NCBI GenBank assembly: GCA_030149175.1
Contig: JASBSA010000039.1
Location: forward strand, 1-51,411
Direction of reading: 5' to 3'
Length of the DNA stretch: 51,411 bases
Source of the DNA: Winogradskyella sp.
GTDB taxonomy: Bacteria; Bacteroidota; Bacteroidia; Flavobacteriales; Flavobacteriaceae
Shown here: positions 43,392 through 50,443 of the stretch, in pieces
Numbering within the stretch: position 1 is the first letter of the stretch
How the letters are laid out: each line of letters opens with the position of its first letter
Position numbers and translations under genes: made by a program
The notes under the pieces: generated by a model
What the model saw: the letters and a program-made list of their open reading frames with translations, nothing else
Database searches by the model: none
Told to the model about the DNA's origin: nothing

Positions 43392-44270
43392 CTAAAGTTT
43401 GGTGGCGCTGATAATATAATATCCAAAACTTTTTAGGTGCAAGCCCGACAACAAAGCATAGAAAGACCCTTTTAGATTATGAAGACTTTCTTTTTTTAGG
43501 GTTTTAAAGCCAAAAATTTTCTTCATAATAAATCCTGAAATAGCAAAAGGAACATGAAGTACCGAAGGTGCAACCCTTGTGGAGACTTCTTCAACTTTAA
43601 TATCCTTAAACCCTAAATCTTCTAGATTTTTTTTGATGAATTGATGCGTTTCTAGTTTTTCTAAACTCCAATGATTGCATAGTTTGTTATAGGCATATTT
43701 GCCTCCTTTACAAAGTTGAGACCTATCTTTTTTTAGAAAAGCATCAGCCATAACAAAACGCCCTCCAGATTTTAGTAGCCTGTGCATTTCTTTGAGGGAG
43801 TTAAAATTATGACCCGAATGACAGAAGCTTTCAATCGCTACAGCAGAGTCAAATAAGTCAGATTGAAATGACGTGTTATTATAATTTTCTTTGAGTATGA
43901 TGCCGTTATTGCTTTTTAATAAATCATTTCCTTTTTTAACCTGAAAATCAGATAATGTTACTCCATAGGCTATGACGTTTTTGTAGTTTTTTAATGCATA
44001 CCGCATTGTGGCACCCATACCACAACCTAGATCTATAAGTCTGTTTTTAGTTTTACCTATGTTTAATCGTTTTGTGACTTGGTTGTTCATTTCATTCAGC
44101 ATAGAATCGCGCTTAAAGGGATTTGTTTTAAAAGGAATAAAATAACCAAAATGCATGTTGTAATCGTTACTCCAAAACTCATAGTCTTCGGTAGCTTCGT
44201 TGTAGAAGTCTACCATTTCTATTCGGTTTTGTTCTGCGAAATTGCTGTAAGGTATGGATTGTGTTTTCAT
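43392..44270 (-). CDS. SAM-dependent methyltransferase of the GbsR-linked operon
   Basis: A 292-residue class I methyltransferase. Motif I is RLIDLGCGMGATMRYAL (about 77-91), then AYGVTLSDFQVKKG, the SAVAIESFCHSG motif and LKSGGRFVMADAF. The N-terminus (VDFYNEATEDYEFW...MHFGYF) resembles the cyclopropane-fatty-acid synthase and tocopherol/sterol methyltransferase group, which act on lipids or small amphipathic molecules. It lies 4 nt behind the four-helix membrane protein gene, the last of three in an operon preceded by a predicted regulator site. The substrate is unknown; a lipid is the best guess from its neighbours. Confidence 0.85.
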   Translation of the reverse strand: MKTQSIPYSNFAEQNRIEMVDFYNEATEDYEFWSNDYNMHFGYFIPFKTNPFKRDSMLNEMNNQVTKRLNIGKTKNRLIDLGCGMGATMRYALKNYKNVIAYGVTLSDFQVKKGNDLLKSNNGIILKENYNNTSFQSDLFDSAVAIESFCHSGHNFNSLKEMHRLLKSGGRFVMADAFLKKDRSQLCKGGKYAYNKLCNHWSLEKLETHQFIKKNLEDLGFKDIKVEEVSTRVAPSVLHVPFAISGFIMKKIFGFKTLKKESLHNLKGSFYALLSGLHLKSFGYYIISATKL

Positions 44271-44274
44271 GGTG

Positions 44275-44706
44275 TTATTGGTTTAAAAGGTTATATGCGA
44301 ATAGCCAAGTAAAAACAACTGCGAAGAGTGTAAATAAAAAGTTCATAAAATAACTGCCAAATTTAAAAATCACTTTTTGAGGAATTTGATACATAGGATA
44401 GTAAACAATTTGGGTAACTACCTTTCCTACCCAATAAGCACCGATTAACCCTGTAAGAGCTAATGCTAAATGAGTACCATTTTTTAGATCATTAGGTAGA
44501 AGTATAGCTATTAAACCGAATGAAAAATTAAGTCCTTGAATATATCTTCCATAGGTTTTGGCAATTTCCTGGTTTAATGGTTTTAGTTTCTTAACGTCAT
44601 TATACCAGTCAAAAACTTTGTGCCTTATGTATGGATAAATCAACGCTGTAAATATTTGACCACATCCTCCAAGAATGATTAGCCAATTGGGAATTTGAGT
44701 TTTCAT
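44275..44706 (-). CDS. Uncharacterised four-helix membrane protein
   Basis: 143 residues with four predicted membrane segments (about 8-25, 58-70, 78-95 and 118-138). A conserved-looking cytoplasmic or periplasmic loop has YPYIRHKVFDWYNDVKKLKPLNQEIAKTYGRY. No family recognised. The gene overlaps the previous one by 4 nt (44703-44706) and precedes the methyltransferase by 4 nt, so all three are made from one message. Confidence 0.8.
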   Translation of the reverse strand: MKTQIPNWLIILGGCGQIFTALIYPYIRHKVFDWYNDVKKLKPLNQEIAKTYGRYIQGLNFSFGLIAILLPNDLKNGTHLALALTGLIGAYWVGKVVTQIVYYPMYQIPQKVIFKFGSYFMNFLFTLFAVVFTWLFAYNLLNQ

Positions 44707-45026
44707 GATTTTTGAATTTTATAGGTGATGTACAAATGGAAAAAAGCAATTAGCATCGGAATTACTAGATGTGTGGTTATGAAACCTGTACTTATTATTT
44801 TTCCAAAGGCAATAACTGAAAGTATTGTTACGACTAATACTAAATAAATGTTGAAAAGGAATTTTGTCTGCTTTTCAAGTTTGTTGTAATTATAAAGCAT
44901 GTAAAAACTCATGAGCACCTGACCCACACCTAAAACCATCTGAAACAGCATTCCTAAATAAAGTGTTATATAGAGGAGAAGTGTAATTAGCATTAACCAT
45001 TTATTAATGTTGTGTAATCTTTTCAT
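44703..45026 (-). CDS. Uncharacterised small four-helix membrane protein
   Basis: 107 residues with four hydrophobic segments (about 10-30, 31-46, 55-75 and 84-103) and basic ends (MKRLHNINKW, TYKIQKS). No family recognised. It is the first gene of the three-gene operon. A 28-nt palindrome (45041-45068) lies 15 nt upstream of its start, which supports regulation by the GbsR-type protein encoded just upstream on the same strand. Confidence 0.78.
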   Translation of the reverse strand: MKRLHNINKWLMLITLLLYITLYLGMLFQMVLGVGQVLMSFYMLYNYNKLEKQTKFLFNIYLVLVVTILSVIAFGKIISTGFITTHLVIPMLIAFFHLYITYKIQKS

Positions 45027-45040
45027 AATTCTATTGTTTT

Positions 45041-45068
45041 AAAACTTTCAAAAAATATTGAAAGTTTT
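45041..45068. promoter_or_regulatory. Predicted GbsR-type operator upstream of the membrane protein operon
   Basis: Perfect inverted repeat AAAACTTTCAA / TTGAAAGTTTT (45041-45051 and 45058-45068), 6-nt spacer AAAATA. On the minus strand, the direction of both flanking genes, it is followed by AAAAC rather than a T-run, so it is not a normal terminator for them. The same half-site with the same spacer recurs at 45608-45633. Confidence 0.68.
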
Positions 45069-45080
45069 TTTTAAAAATTT

Positions 45081-45584
45081 TTACTTCATAAGTTTTAAAA
45101 CAGACTTAGTGAGCCAATTTTGTTTTTGGTTTACTAGCTTGTTCATTAATGTATCTAAATCGTCCGTAAGTTCTTTTAAAGCTTTTGTTTGTTTTATTAA
45201 TTCTTGTGTTTTTATGGTTCCATCATCTTCAATAGATGAAACTTCTTCTAAAACCTTTATTACAGGTTTTATTTCTCTGCGGCTACGCTCTTTAGCAATG
45301 GTTCTTGCCAATTCTTGCACATCTTTTTCTGTAGTAAAAAATTCTTTTCGCTCACCAGACACTAATACTTTAGTTACAATTCCCCAATCTATGAGCTGTC
45401 TTAAATTCATACTTGTATTACCACGAGAGATTTTGAGCTCTTCCATGATATCTTCCATAGACAAAGGTTTAGTAGAAATAAAAAGCAAAGCTTGTATCTG
45501 GGCCATCGCCTTATTGATGCCCCAAAGCGTACCTAGACTTCCCCAAGTACTAATAAATTTTTCTTTTGCCTCTAAATATTCCAT
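45081..45584 (-). CDS. GbsR/MarR-family transcriptional regulator
   Basis: A 167-residue DNA-binding protein. An N-terminal helix (EAKEKFISTWGSLGTLWGINKAMAQIQALLFIS) leads into a winged helix-turn-helix at about residues 38-75 (PLSMEDIMEELKISRGNTSMNLRQLIDWGIVTKV), with the wing VSGERKEFFTTEKD. GTLWGINKAMAQI and ISRGNTSMNLRQL are typical of the GbsR group, choline or osmolyte-linked in Bacillus but of unknown ligand here. The C-terminal half is a long coiled helix for dimer formation. Palindromes lie upstream of its own gene and upstream of the operon behind it. Confidence 0.92.
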   Translation of the reverse strand: MEYLEAKEKFISTWGSLGTLWGINKAMAQIQALLFISTKPLSMEDIMEELKISRGNTSMNLRQLIDWGIVTKVLVSGERKEFFTTEKDVQELARTIAKERSRREIKPVIKVLEEVSSIEDDGTIKTQELIKQTKALKELTDDLDTLMNKLVNQKQNWLTKSVLKLMK

Positions 45585-45588
45585 ACCA

Positions 45589-45617
45589 CAAAGATATAAT
45601 AAATTTTAAAATTTCAA
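45589..45617 (-). promoter_or_regulatory. Predicted promoter of the GbsR-type regulator gene
   Basis: Minus strand: TTG (45617-45615), 18-nt spacer, TATCTTTG (45596-45589), 4 nt before the ATG (45584). The -33 TTG is inside one arm of the 45608-45633 palindrome, so bound regulator would block RNA polymerase. Confidence 0.7.
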
Positions 45618-45633
45618 TAATTATTGAAAGTTT
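45608..45633. promoter_or_regulatory. Predicted GbsR-type operator upstream of the regulator gene
   Basis: Inverted repeat AAAATTTCAA / TTGAAAGTTT (45608-45617 and 45624-45633), spacer TAATTA of 6 nt; nine of ten positions pair. The right arm is the same as that of the 45041-45068 site. It contains the -33 element of the regulator promoter and overlaps the stop codon of the gene at 45632. Confidence 0.68.
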
Positions 45634-46408
45634 ATTTTATTTCAAAATGTATGTGGTCGTCATGTCTAACAGCTTGGCATCCATGAAATCTTATATTATC
45701 ATATTTGCTTAGTGCTAATTCTTTTTTTAGATAAGGTTCTATGAAAATTTTTGAGTTTTTACTTCTGTAAAGTAACTCTTGAATAAGCGTTTTAGTGTTT
45801 TCCTTGTCCAGTTGAATTGTATTGTCTTTATCCGGAGACAAATATTTTGTAATACCATATTGCCAATACCCTTTTTCCTTGCATTGTTGAGCTGTAGGAT
45901 TTATGTCTTTTACATAAGCTCCATAACCCATAAACGAAGGTTTTTGGTCTGTTTTGTTGTTGTTTTCTAAATACATAAATGCGATATCTATTTTCTTCCC
46001 ATCATTATGACTAAGATGAGGAAATAGTGGAAAACCATCTATAAATGGAAAATTTGCATCTAAGTAGGCTATTTCTATTCCTAAATGGGACAGGTGTATT
46101 ATTGATTGCTGTAAAGAATTATATAACTTTTTGTCAACATAGTTACGAAAACACAATGGGTATATAATATTCTGTGGCTTAAGACTGCTTTTAAAAACAG
46201 GTAATTGAGTTCTTCCGAAATATGGTGCAATCTGTGGAACCAAAACCAGGTTGCAAATCAAATAAACCAATGGAAAAACAATGCCTATCTTTTTACGCCA
46301 TCGCTGAGAAATATACATGCTGATTAGCCAGATCAACCCACCAAGTTGGGTTAAAATGGTTAAGCATAAAATTACGAGCAGATGTGCTAGCAGTTTTAGA
46401 GGTTTCAT
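45632..46408 (-). CDS. Membrane-anchored LAS-type metallopeptidase-like protein
   Basis: 258 residues. The N-terminal third has two or three membrane helices (about 8-30 and 41-60). The rest is a soluble domain with the zinc pattern of LAS enzymes (MepA, D-Ala-D-Ala peptidases): SHNDGKKID, with H134 and D141 spaced as in SxHxxGxAxD, and HDDHIHFE, with H252-x-H254. I infer a periplasmic domain acting on peptidoglycan peptides. The Ala of the usual motif is replaced by Lys. The family assignment rests on the motif only. Its stop codon lies in the regulator's operator. Confidence 0.68.
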   Translation of the reverse strand: MKPLKLLAHLLVILCLTILTQLGGLIWLISMYISQRWRKKIGIVFPLVYLICNLVLVPQIAPYFGRTQLPVFKSSLKPQNIIYPLCFRNYVDKKLYNSLQQSIIHLSHLGIEIAYLDANFPFIDGFPLFPHLSHNDGKKIDIAFMYLENNNKTDQKPSFMGYGAYVKDINPTAQQCKEKGYWQYGITKYLSPDKDNTIQLDKENTKTLIQELLYRSKNSKIFIEPYLKKELALSKYDNIRFHGCQAVRHDDHIHFEIK

Positions 46409-46436
46409 CCTATTTCAAAACGTCGAAATAAAAATC

Positions 46437-48467
46437 TTATTTTATAAGTCCGGCACGCTTTAAAAGAGCTTCAGGTTTCGGCTCTTGACCTCTAAACTTT
46501 TTATATAAGGTCATTGGGCTATCTGTACCTCCTTGGGATAATATATAGGCTTTAAACTTATTCGCAACAGTTTTGTTAAAAATACCCTCTTCTTTAAAGT
46601 ATTCAAAAGCATCTGCATCTAAAACTTCTGCCCATTTATAGCTGTAATAGCCCGATGAGTAACCTCCTTGAAAAATATGTGCAAACGCAGTACTCATACA
46701 GTTTTCTTCTACATCAGGATAAAGTTGTGTTTTGCCGAAAGCTTCGATCTCGTGTTTCTTTACATCAGAAATAGCTGTTGGATTTAAACCATGCCAGCTC
46801 ATGTCTAAAAGTCCAAAACTTAACTGACGTAAGGTTTGCATGCCTTCATGAAATGTTGCTGATGCTTTTATTTTTTCAACGAGTTCCATTGGGATAACTT
46901 CTCCTGTCTCATAATGCGTAGCAAATAATTTAAGTGTTTCCTCTTCGTAACACCAATTTTCTAAAATTTGACTTGGCAATTCTACAAAATCCCAATATAC
47001 ACTGGTGCCAGATAGGCTAGGGTAGGTCGTGTTAGCTAACATACCATGCAATGCATGACCAAACTCATGAAACAATGTTGTAACTTCATTAAAGGTTAAT
47101 AATGAAGGTTTACTTTTAGTAGGTTTTGTGAAATTGCAAACTATAGATACGTGTGGTCGCTCGTTTTTACCATTTTTAATCATTTGAGGCTTGTATGAAG
47201 TCATCCAGGCACCATTTCGTTTTCCTGCTCTTGGGAAGAAGTCTGCATAAAAGATAGATACAAGATTGTTCTCTGCATCAACCACTTTATAAGTTAAAAC
47301 ATCGTTATGATATTTGTCGATTGTGTTGATTTCTTCAAATCTTAAACCAAACAATTTCTCAGCAACCGTAAATGCACCATCAATGACATTCTCTAATTTG
47401 AAGTATGGCTTCAATTTTTCGTCATCTAAATCGAACAATTTTTGCTTTAATTTCTCAGAATAGTAAGCCGAATCCCATTTTTGTAGTTGCTCTATTCCAT
47501 CTAGTTCTTTAGCAAAGGTCTCAAGCTCTTCAAACTCTTTTTCAGCCGCTGGTTTTGCCTTTTCTAGGAGTTCGTTTAAAAAGTCGTTTACCTTTTCAGG
47601 AGTTTGTGCCATACGCTCTTCCAAAACAAAATGAGCGTGTGTTTTGTAGCCTAAAAGTTGAGCACGTTCAAAACGAAGATTTACAATTTTTAAAACAATA
47701 TCCTGGTTATCTAAGTCATCATTATGAAATCCTTTGCTGCCAAAAGCTTTGGATAATTTTTCACGTAGTTCACGATTATCAGCATAAGTCATAAAAGGGA
47801 TATAACTAGGATAATCTAATGTGATTAGCCAGCCATCCTTACCTTTACTTTCAGCCAGTTGTTTAGCGGCTTCCTTGGCGCCTTCGGGTAATCCTAAAAC
47901 ATCAGATTCGTTAGTAAGGTGCATTTCAAACTTATTGGTTTCGGCTAAAACATGCTCACCAAACTTTAGTTTTAGTTGACTTAATTCTTTATCGATGGCG
48001 CGTAACTTTTGCTTTTTGTCTTCTTGAAGGTTGGCACCATTTCTCGAAAAACTTTTATATTTTTTATCCAGAAGTGTTGCTTGTTCCGTTGTTAACTTTA
48101 AATCATTTTTAGAATCGTTAACCGCTTTTACACGTTTGAATAAAGCTTCATTAAGCGTGATGTCGTTGCTAAACTCAGATAGTAATGGAGAAACTTCTTG
48201 AGCTATTTTTTGAATCTCATCATTAGTTTCAGCGGAATTCAAATTGAAAAATAGGCTTGATATTCTATCTAATTCTTCACCTGAATAATCCAAAGCTTCA
48301 ATTGTATTCTCAAAAGTTGGTAATTCGGTATTGTTTACAATAGCATCTATTTCAGCTTTTGCTTTTTCGATAGCTACTTTAAAAGCAGATAGAAAGTCTT
48401 CATTTTTTATTTTGGAAAAAGGTGCGGTATTGTAAGGTGTATTAAAGGTTGTATTTAAAATGGTCAT
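46437..48467 (-). CDS. dcp: M3-family oligopeptidase (peptidyl-dipeptidase Dcp type)
   Basis: A 676-residue zinc peptidase. HEFGHALHGM supplies H467, E468 and H471; the third ligand follows in TSVYWDFVELPSQILENW. The C-terminal YSSGYYSYKWAEVLDADAFEYF is the M3 signature for dipeptidyl carboxypeptidases, which release dipeptides from peptide C-termini. No signal peptide is seen, so it should act in the cytoplasm. It starts 28 nt upstream of no other gene; the LAS-like gene follows it 28 nt downstream on the same strand. Confidence 0.94.
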   Translation of the reverse strand: MTILNTTFNTPYNTAPFSKIKNEDFLSAFKVAIEKAKAEIDAIVNNTELPTFENTIEALDYSGEELDRISSLFFNLNSAETNDEIQKIAQEVSPLLSEFSNDITLNEALFKRVKAVNDSKNDLKLTTEQATLLDKKYKSFSRNGANLQEDKKQKLRAIDKELSQLKLKFGEHVLAETNKFEMHLTNESDVLGLPEGAKEAAKQLAESKGKDGWLITLDYPSYIPFMTYADNRELREKLSKAFGSKGFHNDDLDNQDIVLKIVNLRFERAQLLGYKTHAHFVLEERMAQTPEKVNDFLNELLEKAKPAAEKEFEELETFAKELDGIEQLQKWDSAYYSEKLKQKLFDLDDEKLKPYFKLENVIDGAFTVAEKLFGLRFEEINTIDKYHNDVLTYKVVDAENNLVSIFYADFFPRAGKRNGAWMTSYKPQMIKNGKNERPHVSIVCNFTKPTKSKPSLLTFNEVTTLFHEFGHALHGMLANTTYPSLSGTSVYWDFVELPSQILENWCYEEETLKLFATHYETGEVIPMELVEKIKASATFHEGMQTLRQLSFGLLDMSWHGLNPTAISDVKKHEIEAFGKTQLYPDVEENCMSTAFAHIFQGGYSSGYYSYKWAEVLDADAFEYFKEEGIFNKTVANKFKAYILSQGGTDSPMTLYKKFRGQEPKPEALLKRAGLIK

Positions 48468-48623
48468 GTCGTTATCGTCTAATTTTTCTTACGTATGTTA
48501 TTGATAGTGTGAATTTTAACGCTATTTTAAGATGTTGGTGCCTAACAGTTGAATAAGTTTAACTACCTTTGTGCCATCTTTGACGAACAAGATCTTTTTG
48601 TTCTTAAGGATTGGTTAATAGCA

Positions 48624-48655
48624 AAAAAAGCCTTGACGCAAGTTGAGGCTTTTTT
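48624..48655. terminator. Intrinsic terminator of purK-purE, also usable from the plus strand
   Basis: AAAAAAGCCT / AGGCTTTTTT (48624-48633 and 48646-48655), 12-nt loop. It begins at the purE stop codon. A-run and T-run on opposite sides allow termination in both directions. Confidence 0.82.
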
Positions 48656-49133
48656 ATAGGTCTTTTGCAGACTCAATAACCTTAGCTTTTAAGCCTTCTT
48701 TGTAAACCAGAATTTTGTCTAAAACACATTGGTCAGAACTTCCTAGAATCTGAGCAGCCAAGATACCAGCATTTTTAGCTCCGTTTAGTGCAACTGTTGC
48801 AACAGGAACGCCTCCTGGCATTTGTAATATAGATAACACCGAATCCCAACCGTCTATAGAATTACTGCTTTTTACTGGAACTCCGATGACAGGCAATGGA
48901 GATAAAGAAGCCACCATTCCAGGCAAATGTGCTGCGCCACCAGCACCAGCAATAATGACTTTGATGCCTCTTGTATGTGCATTTTTTCCGTAATCGAACA
49001 ATTTTTCAGGTGTACGATGAGCGGAAACGATATCCACTTCAACTTCAATATCAAATCCTTTTAAGATGTCTATAGCGTCCTGCATTACAGGTAAATCGCT
49101 TTTGCTTCCCATTATTACTCCTACTTTGCTCAT
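48654..49133 (-). CDS. purE: N5-carboxyaminoimidazole ribonucleotide mutase
   Basis: A 159-residue class I PurE that moves the carboxyl group from N5-CAIR to CAIR in purine synthesis. GVIMGSKSDLPVM at the start, SAHRTPEKLFDYG, AGAGGAAHLPGMVAS and GVPVATVALNGAKNAGILAAQIL are all family blocks. It follows purK by 3 nt, the order needed for the two-step carboxylation. Confidence 0.96.
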   Translation of the reverse strand: MSKVGVIMGSKSDLPVMQDAIDILKGFDIEVEVDIVSAHRTPEKLFDYGKNAHTRGIKVIIAGAGGAAHLPGMVASLSPLPVIGVPVKSSNSIDGWDSVLSILQMPGGVPVATVALNGAKNAGILAAQILGSSDQCVLDKILVYKEGLKAKVIESAKDL

Positions 49134-49136
49134 ATT

Positions 49137-50291
49137 TTATTCACTTATTACTTTTATAGTTCGTTTTACATTTTCGGCAATTTCTCTTGCTTTGTTAATG
49201 TCTTTATTTACAATAGTAACATGACCCATTTTTCTGAACGGACGTGTTTGTTTTTTACCATAAATATGAGGCGTAACACCATCCATGGCCATAATCTCTT
49301 CAATATTTTTATAAAGTACGTTACCAGTATGGTCTTCGGCACCAACCAAATTTACCATAACACCTGCTACTTTACTTTCTGTATTGCCTAGCGGTAAACC
49401 TAATATACACCTTAAGTGCTGCTCAAACTGGTCTGTGTAACTTGCTTCTATACTGTAATGCCCAGAATTATGAGGTCTTGGCGCTACTTCATTTACAAGG
49501 ATTTGGTCATCTTCGGTCTGAAACATTTCTACTGCCAAAAGTCCAACATGCTCAAAATCAGCAGCTGTTTTTAAGGCTACAAGCTCTGCCTTTTTTGCAA
49601 TGTCGTCAGGAATTCTAGCAGGACAAATAACATACTCGACCTGGTTGGCTTCAGGATGAAATTCCATTTCAACAACAGGATAGGTTTTTAAATGTCCTTT
49701 GGTATTTCTGGCTACAATAACAGCCAATTCATTTTTAAACGGAATTAAATCCTCTGCAATACATTCTACGTTTGGTAAATCTACCAAGTCTGTGTAGCGT
49801 CTCACTACTTTAACACCTTGTCCATCGTAACCAAATCTAGCACTTTTCCATACAAACGGATAGTTTAGACCACCATTATCAACAGCATCTTCAATTTCTG
49901 ACGTGTGCGCAAATCGAGAGAAATCTGCGGTCGGAATATTGTGATCGCGATAAAATAATTTTTGTGTTGCTTTATTTTGAATAGTGCGCAACGTTTTTGC
50001 AGAAGGATATACCTTAACACCTTTGTATTCAAGTGTTTCTAGTGCCTCGACGTTGACGTTTTCAATTTCAATAGTAAGTACATCAACCTTTTTCCCAAAG
50101 CTAACAACAGTGTCGTAATCCAGCAAATCACCCACTGTAAATTCATCACAAGCCAATCTTGCAGGTGCTACTTCACTAGGATCTAAAACGCAAGTGTAAA
50201 TATCATATTTACGTGTATGATATAAAATCATTTTGCCCAATTGCCCACCACCAAGAATTCCGAGTTTAAAGTTTGAAGAAAAGTAGTTCAT
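49137..50291 (-). CDS. purK: N5-carboxyaminoimidazole ribonucleotide synthase
   Basis: A 384-residue ATP-grasp enzyme that makes N5-CAIR from AIR, bicarbonate and ATP, the substrate of PurE. LGILGGGQLGKMI is the N-terminal nucleotide fold, DVLTIEIENVNVEALE and the ATP-grasp tract YPFVWKSARFGYDGQGVKVV follow, and VNEVAPRPHNSGHYSIEA carries the metal-binding residues. It is the first gene of the purK-purE operon. Confidence 0.96.
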   Translation of the reverse strand: MNYFSSNFKLGILGGGQLGKMILYHTRKYDIYTCVLDPSEVAPARLACDEFTVGDLLDYDTVVSFGKKVDVLTIEIENVNVEALETLEYKGVKVYPSAKTLRTIQNKATQKLFYRDHNIPTADFSRFAHTSEIEDAVDNGGLNYPFVWKSARFGYDGQGVKVVRRYTDLVDLPNVECIAEDLIPFKNELAVIVARNTKGHLKTYPVVEMEFHPEANQVEYVICPARIPDDIAKKAELVALKTAADFEHVGLLAVEMFQTEDDQILVNEVAPRPHNSGHYSIEASYTDQFEQHLRCILGLPLGNTESKVAGVMVNLVGAEDHTGNVLYKNIEEIMAMDGVTPHIYGKKQTRPFRKMGHVTIVNKDINKAREIAENVKRTIKVISE

Positions 50292-50344
50292 GTTTATTTC
50301 CCGAGTAAGAGGGGAATTTTATAAGATTCAACATTAATTCCTTG

Positions 50345-50352
50345 CAAAAATA
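50345..50352 (-). promoter_or_regulatory. Predicted -7 element of purK-purE
   Basis: Minus strand TATTTTTG at 50352-50345. The leader to the purK ATG would be about 45 nt. No -33 TTG at the usual spacing. I did not recognise a purine-responsive riboswitch or PurR site. Confidence 0.4.
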
Positions 50353-50394
50353 AGCTAATTATAGGAGATACTCTTAAATTCATAATTCAAAAAA

Positions 50395-50408
50395 TCGGCA
50401 ATCGGCAA
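50395..50408. repeat. Two tandem heptanucleotides (TCGGCAA)
   Basis: TCGGCAA at 50395-50401 and again at 50402-50408, followed by TCAATTC. The 7-nt period is the same as in the tract at 36872-36943, and it also lies in an intergenic region. Confidence 0.5.
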
Positions 50409-50417
50409 TCAATTCAT

Positions 50418-50425
50418 TATCTTTG
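50418..50425 (+). promoter_or_regulatory. Predicted -7 element of the HPRT-adenylate kinase gene
   Basis: TATCTTTG matches TAnnTTTG, 18 nt before the ATG at 50444. No -33 TTG at normal distance. Confidence 0.5.
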
Positions 50426-50443
50426 CGTTTCTAAAATAATACC

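Noticed and set aside
45041-45070. Reading the palindrome as an ordinary terminator of the regulator gene
   Set aside because: A T-run follows it only on the plus strand, where no gene ends. On the minus strand an A-rich stretch follows, and the same arms and spacer recur upstream of the regulator.
45058-45609. Plus-strand frame of 183 codons opposite the GbsR-type regulator
   Set aside because: The regulator on the minus strand has a clear winged-helix domain and promoter. The plus frame is Ser/Phe-rich and starts inside the palindrome at 45041-45068.
46411-46430. Inverted repeat TATTTC / GAAATA between dcp and the LAS-like gene, considered as a third regulator site
   Set aside because: The half-site is incomplete (no GTT flank) and the spacer is 8 nt instead of 6.
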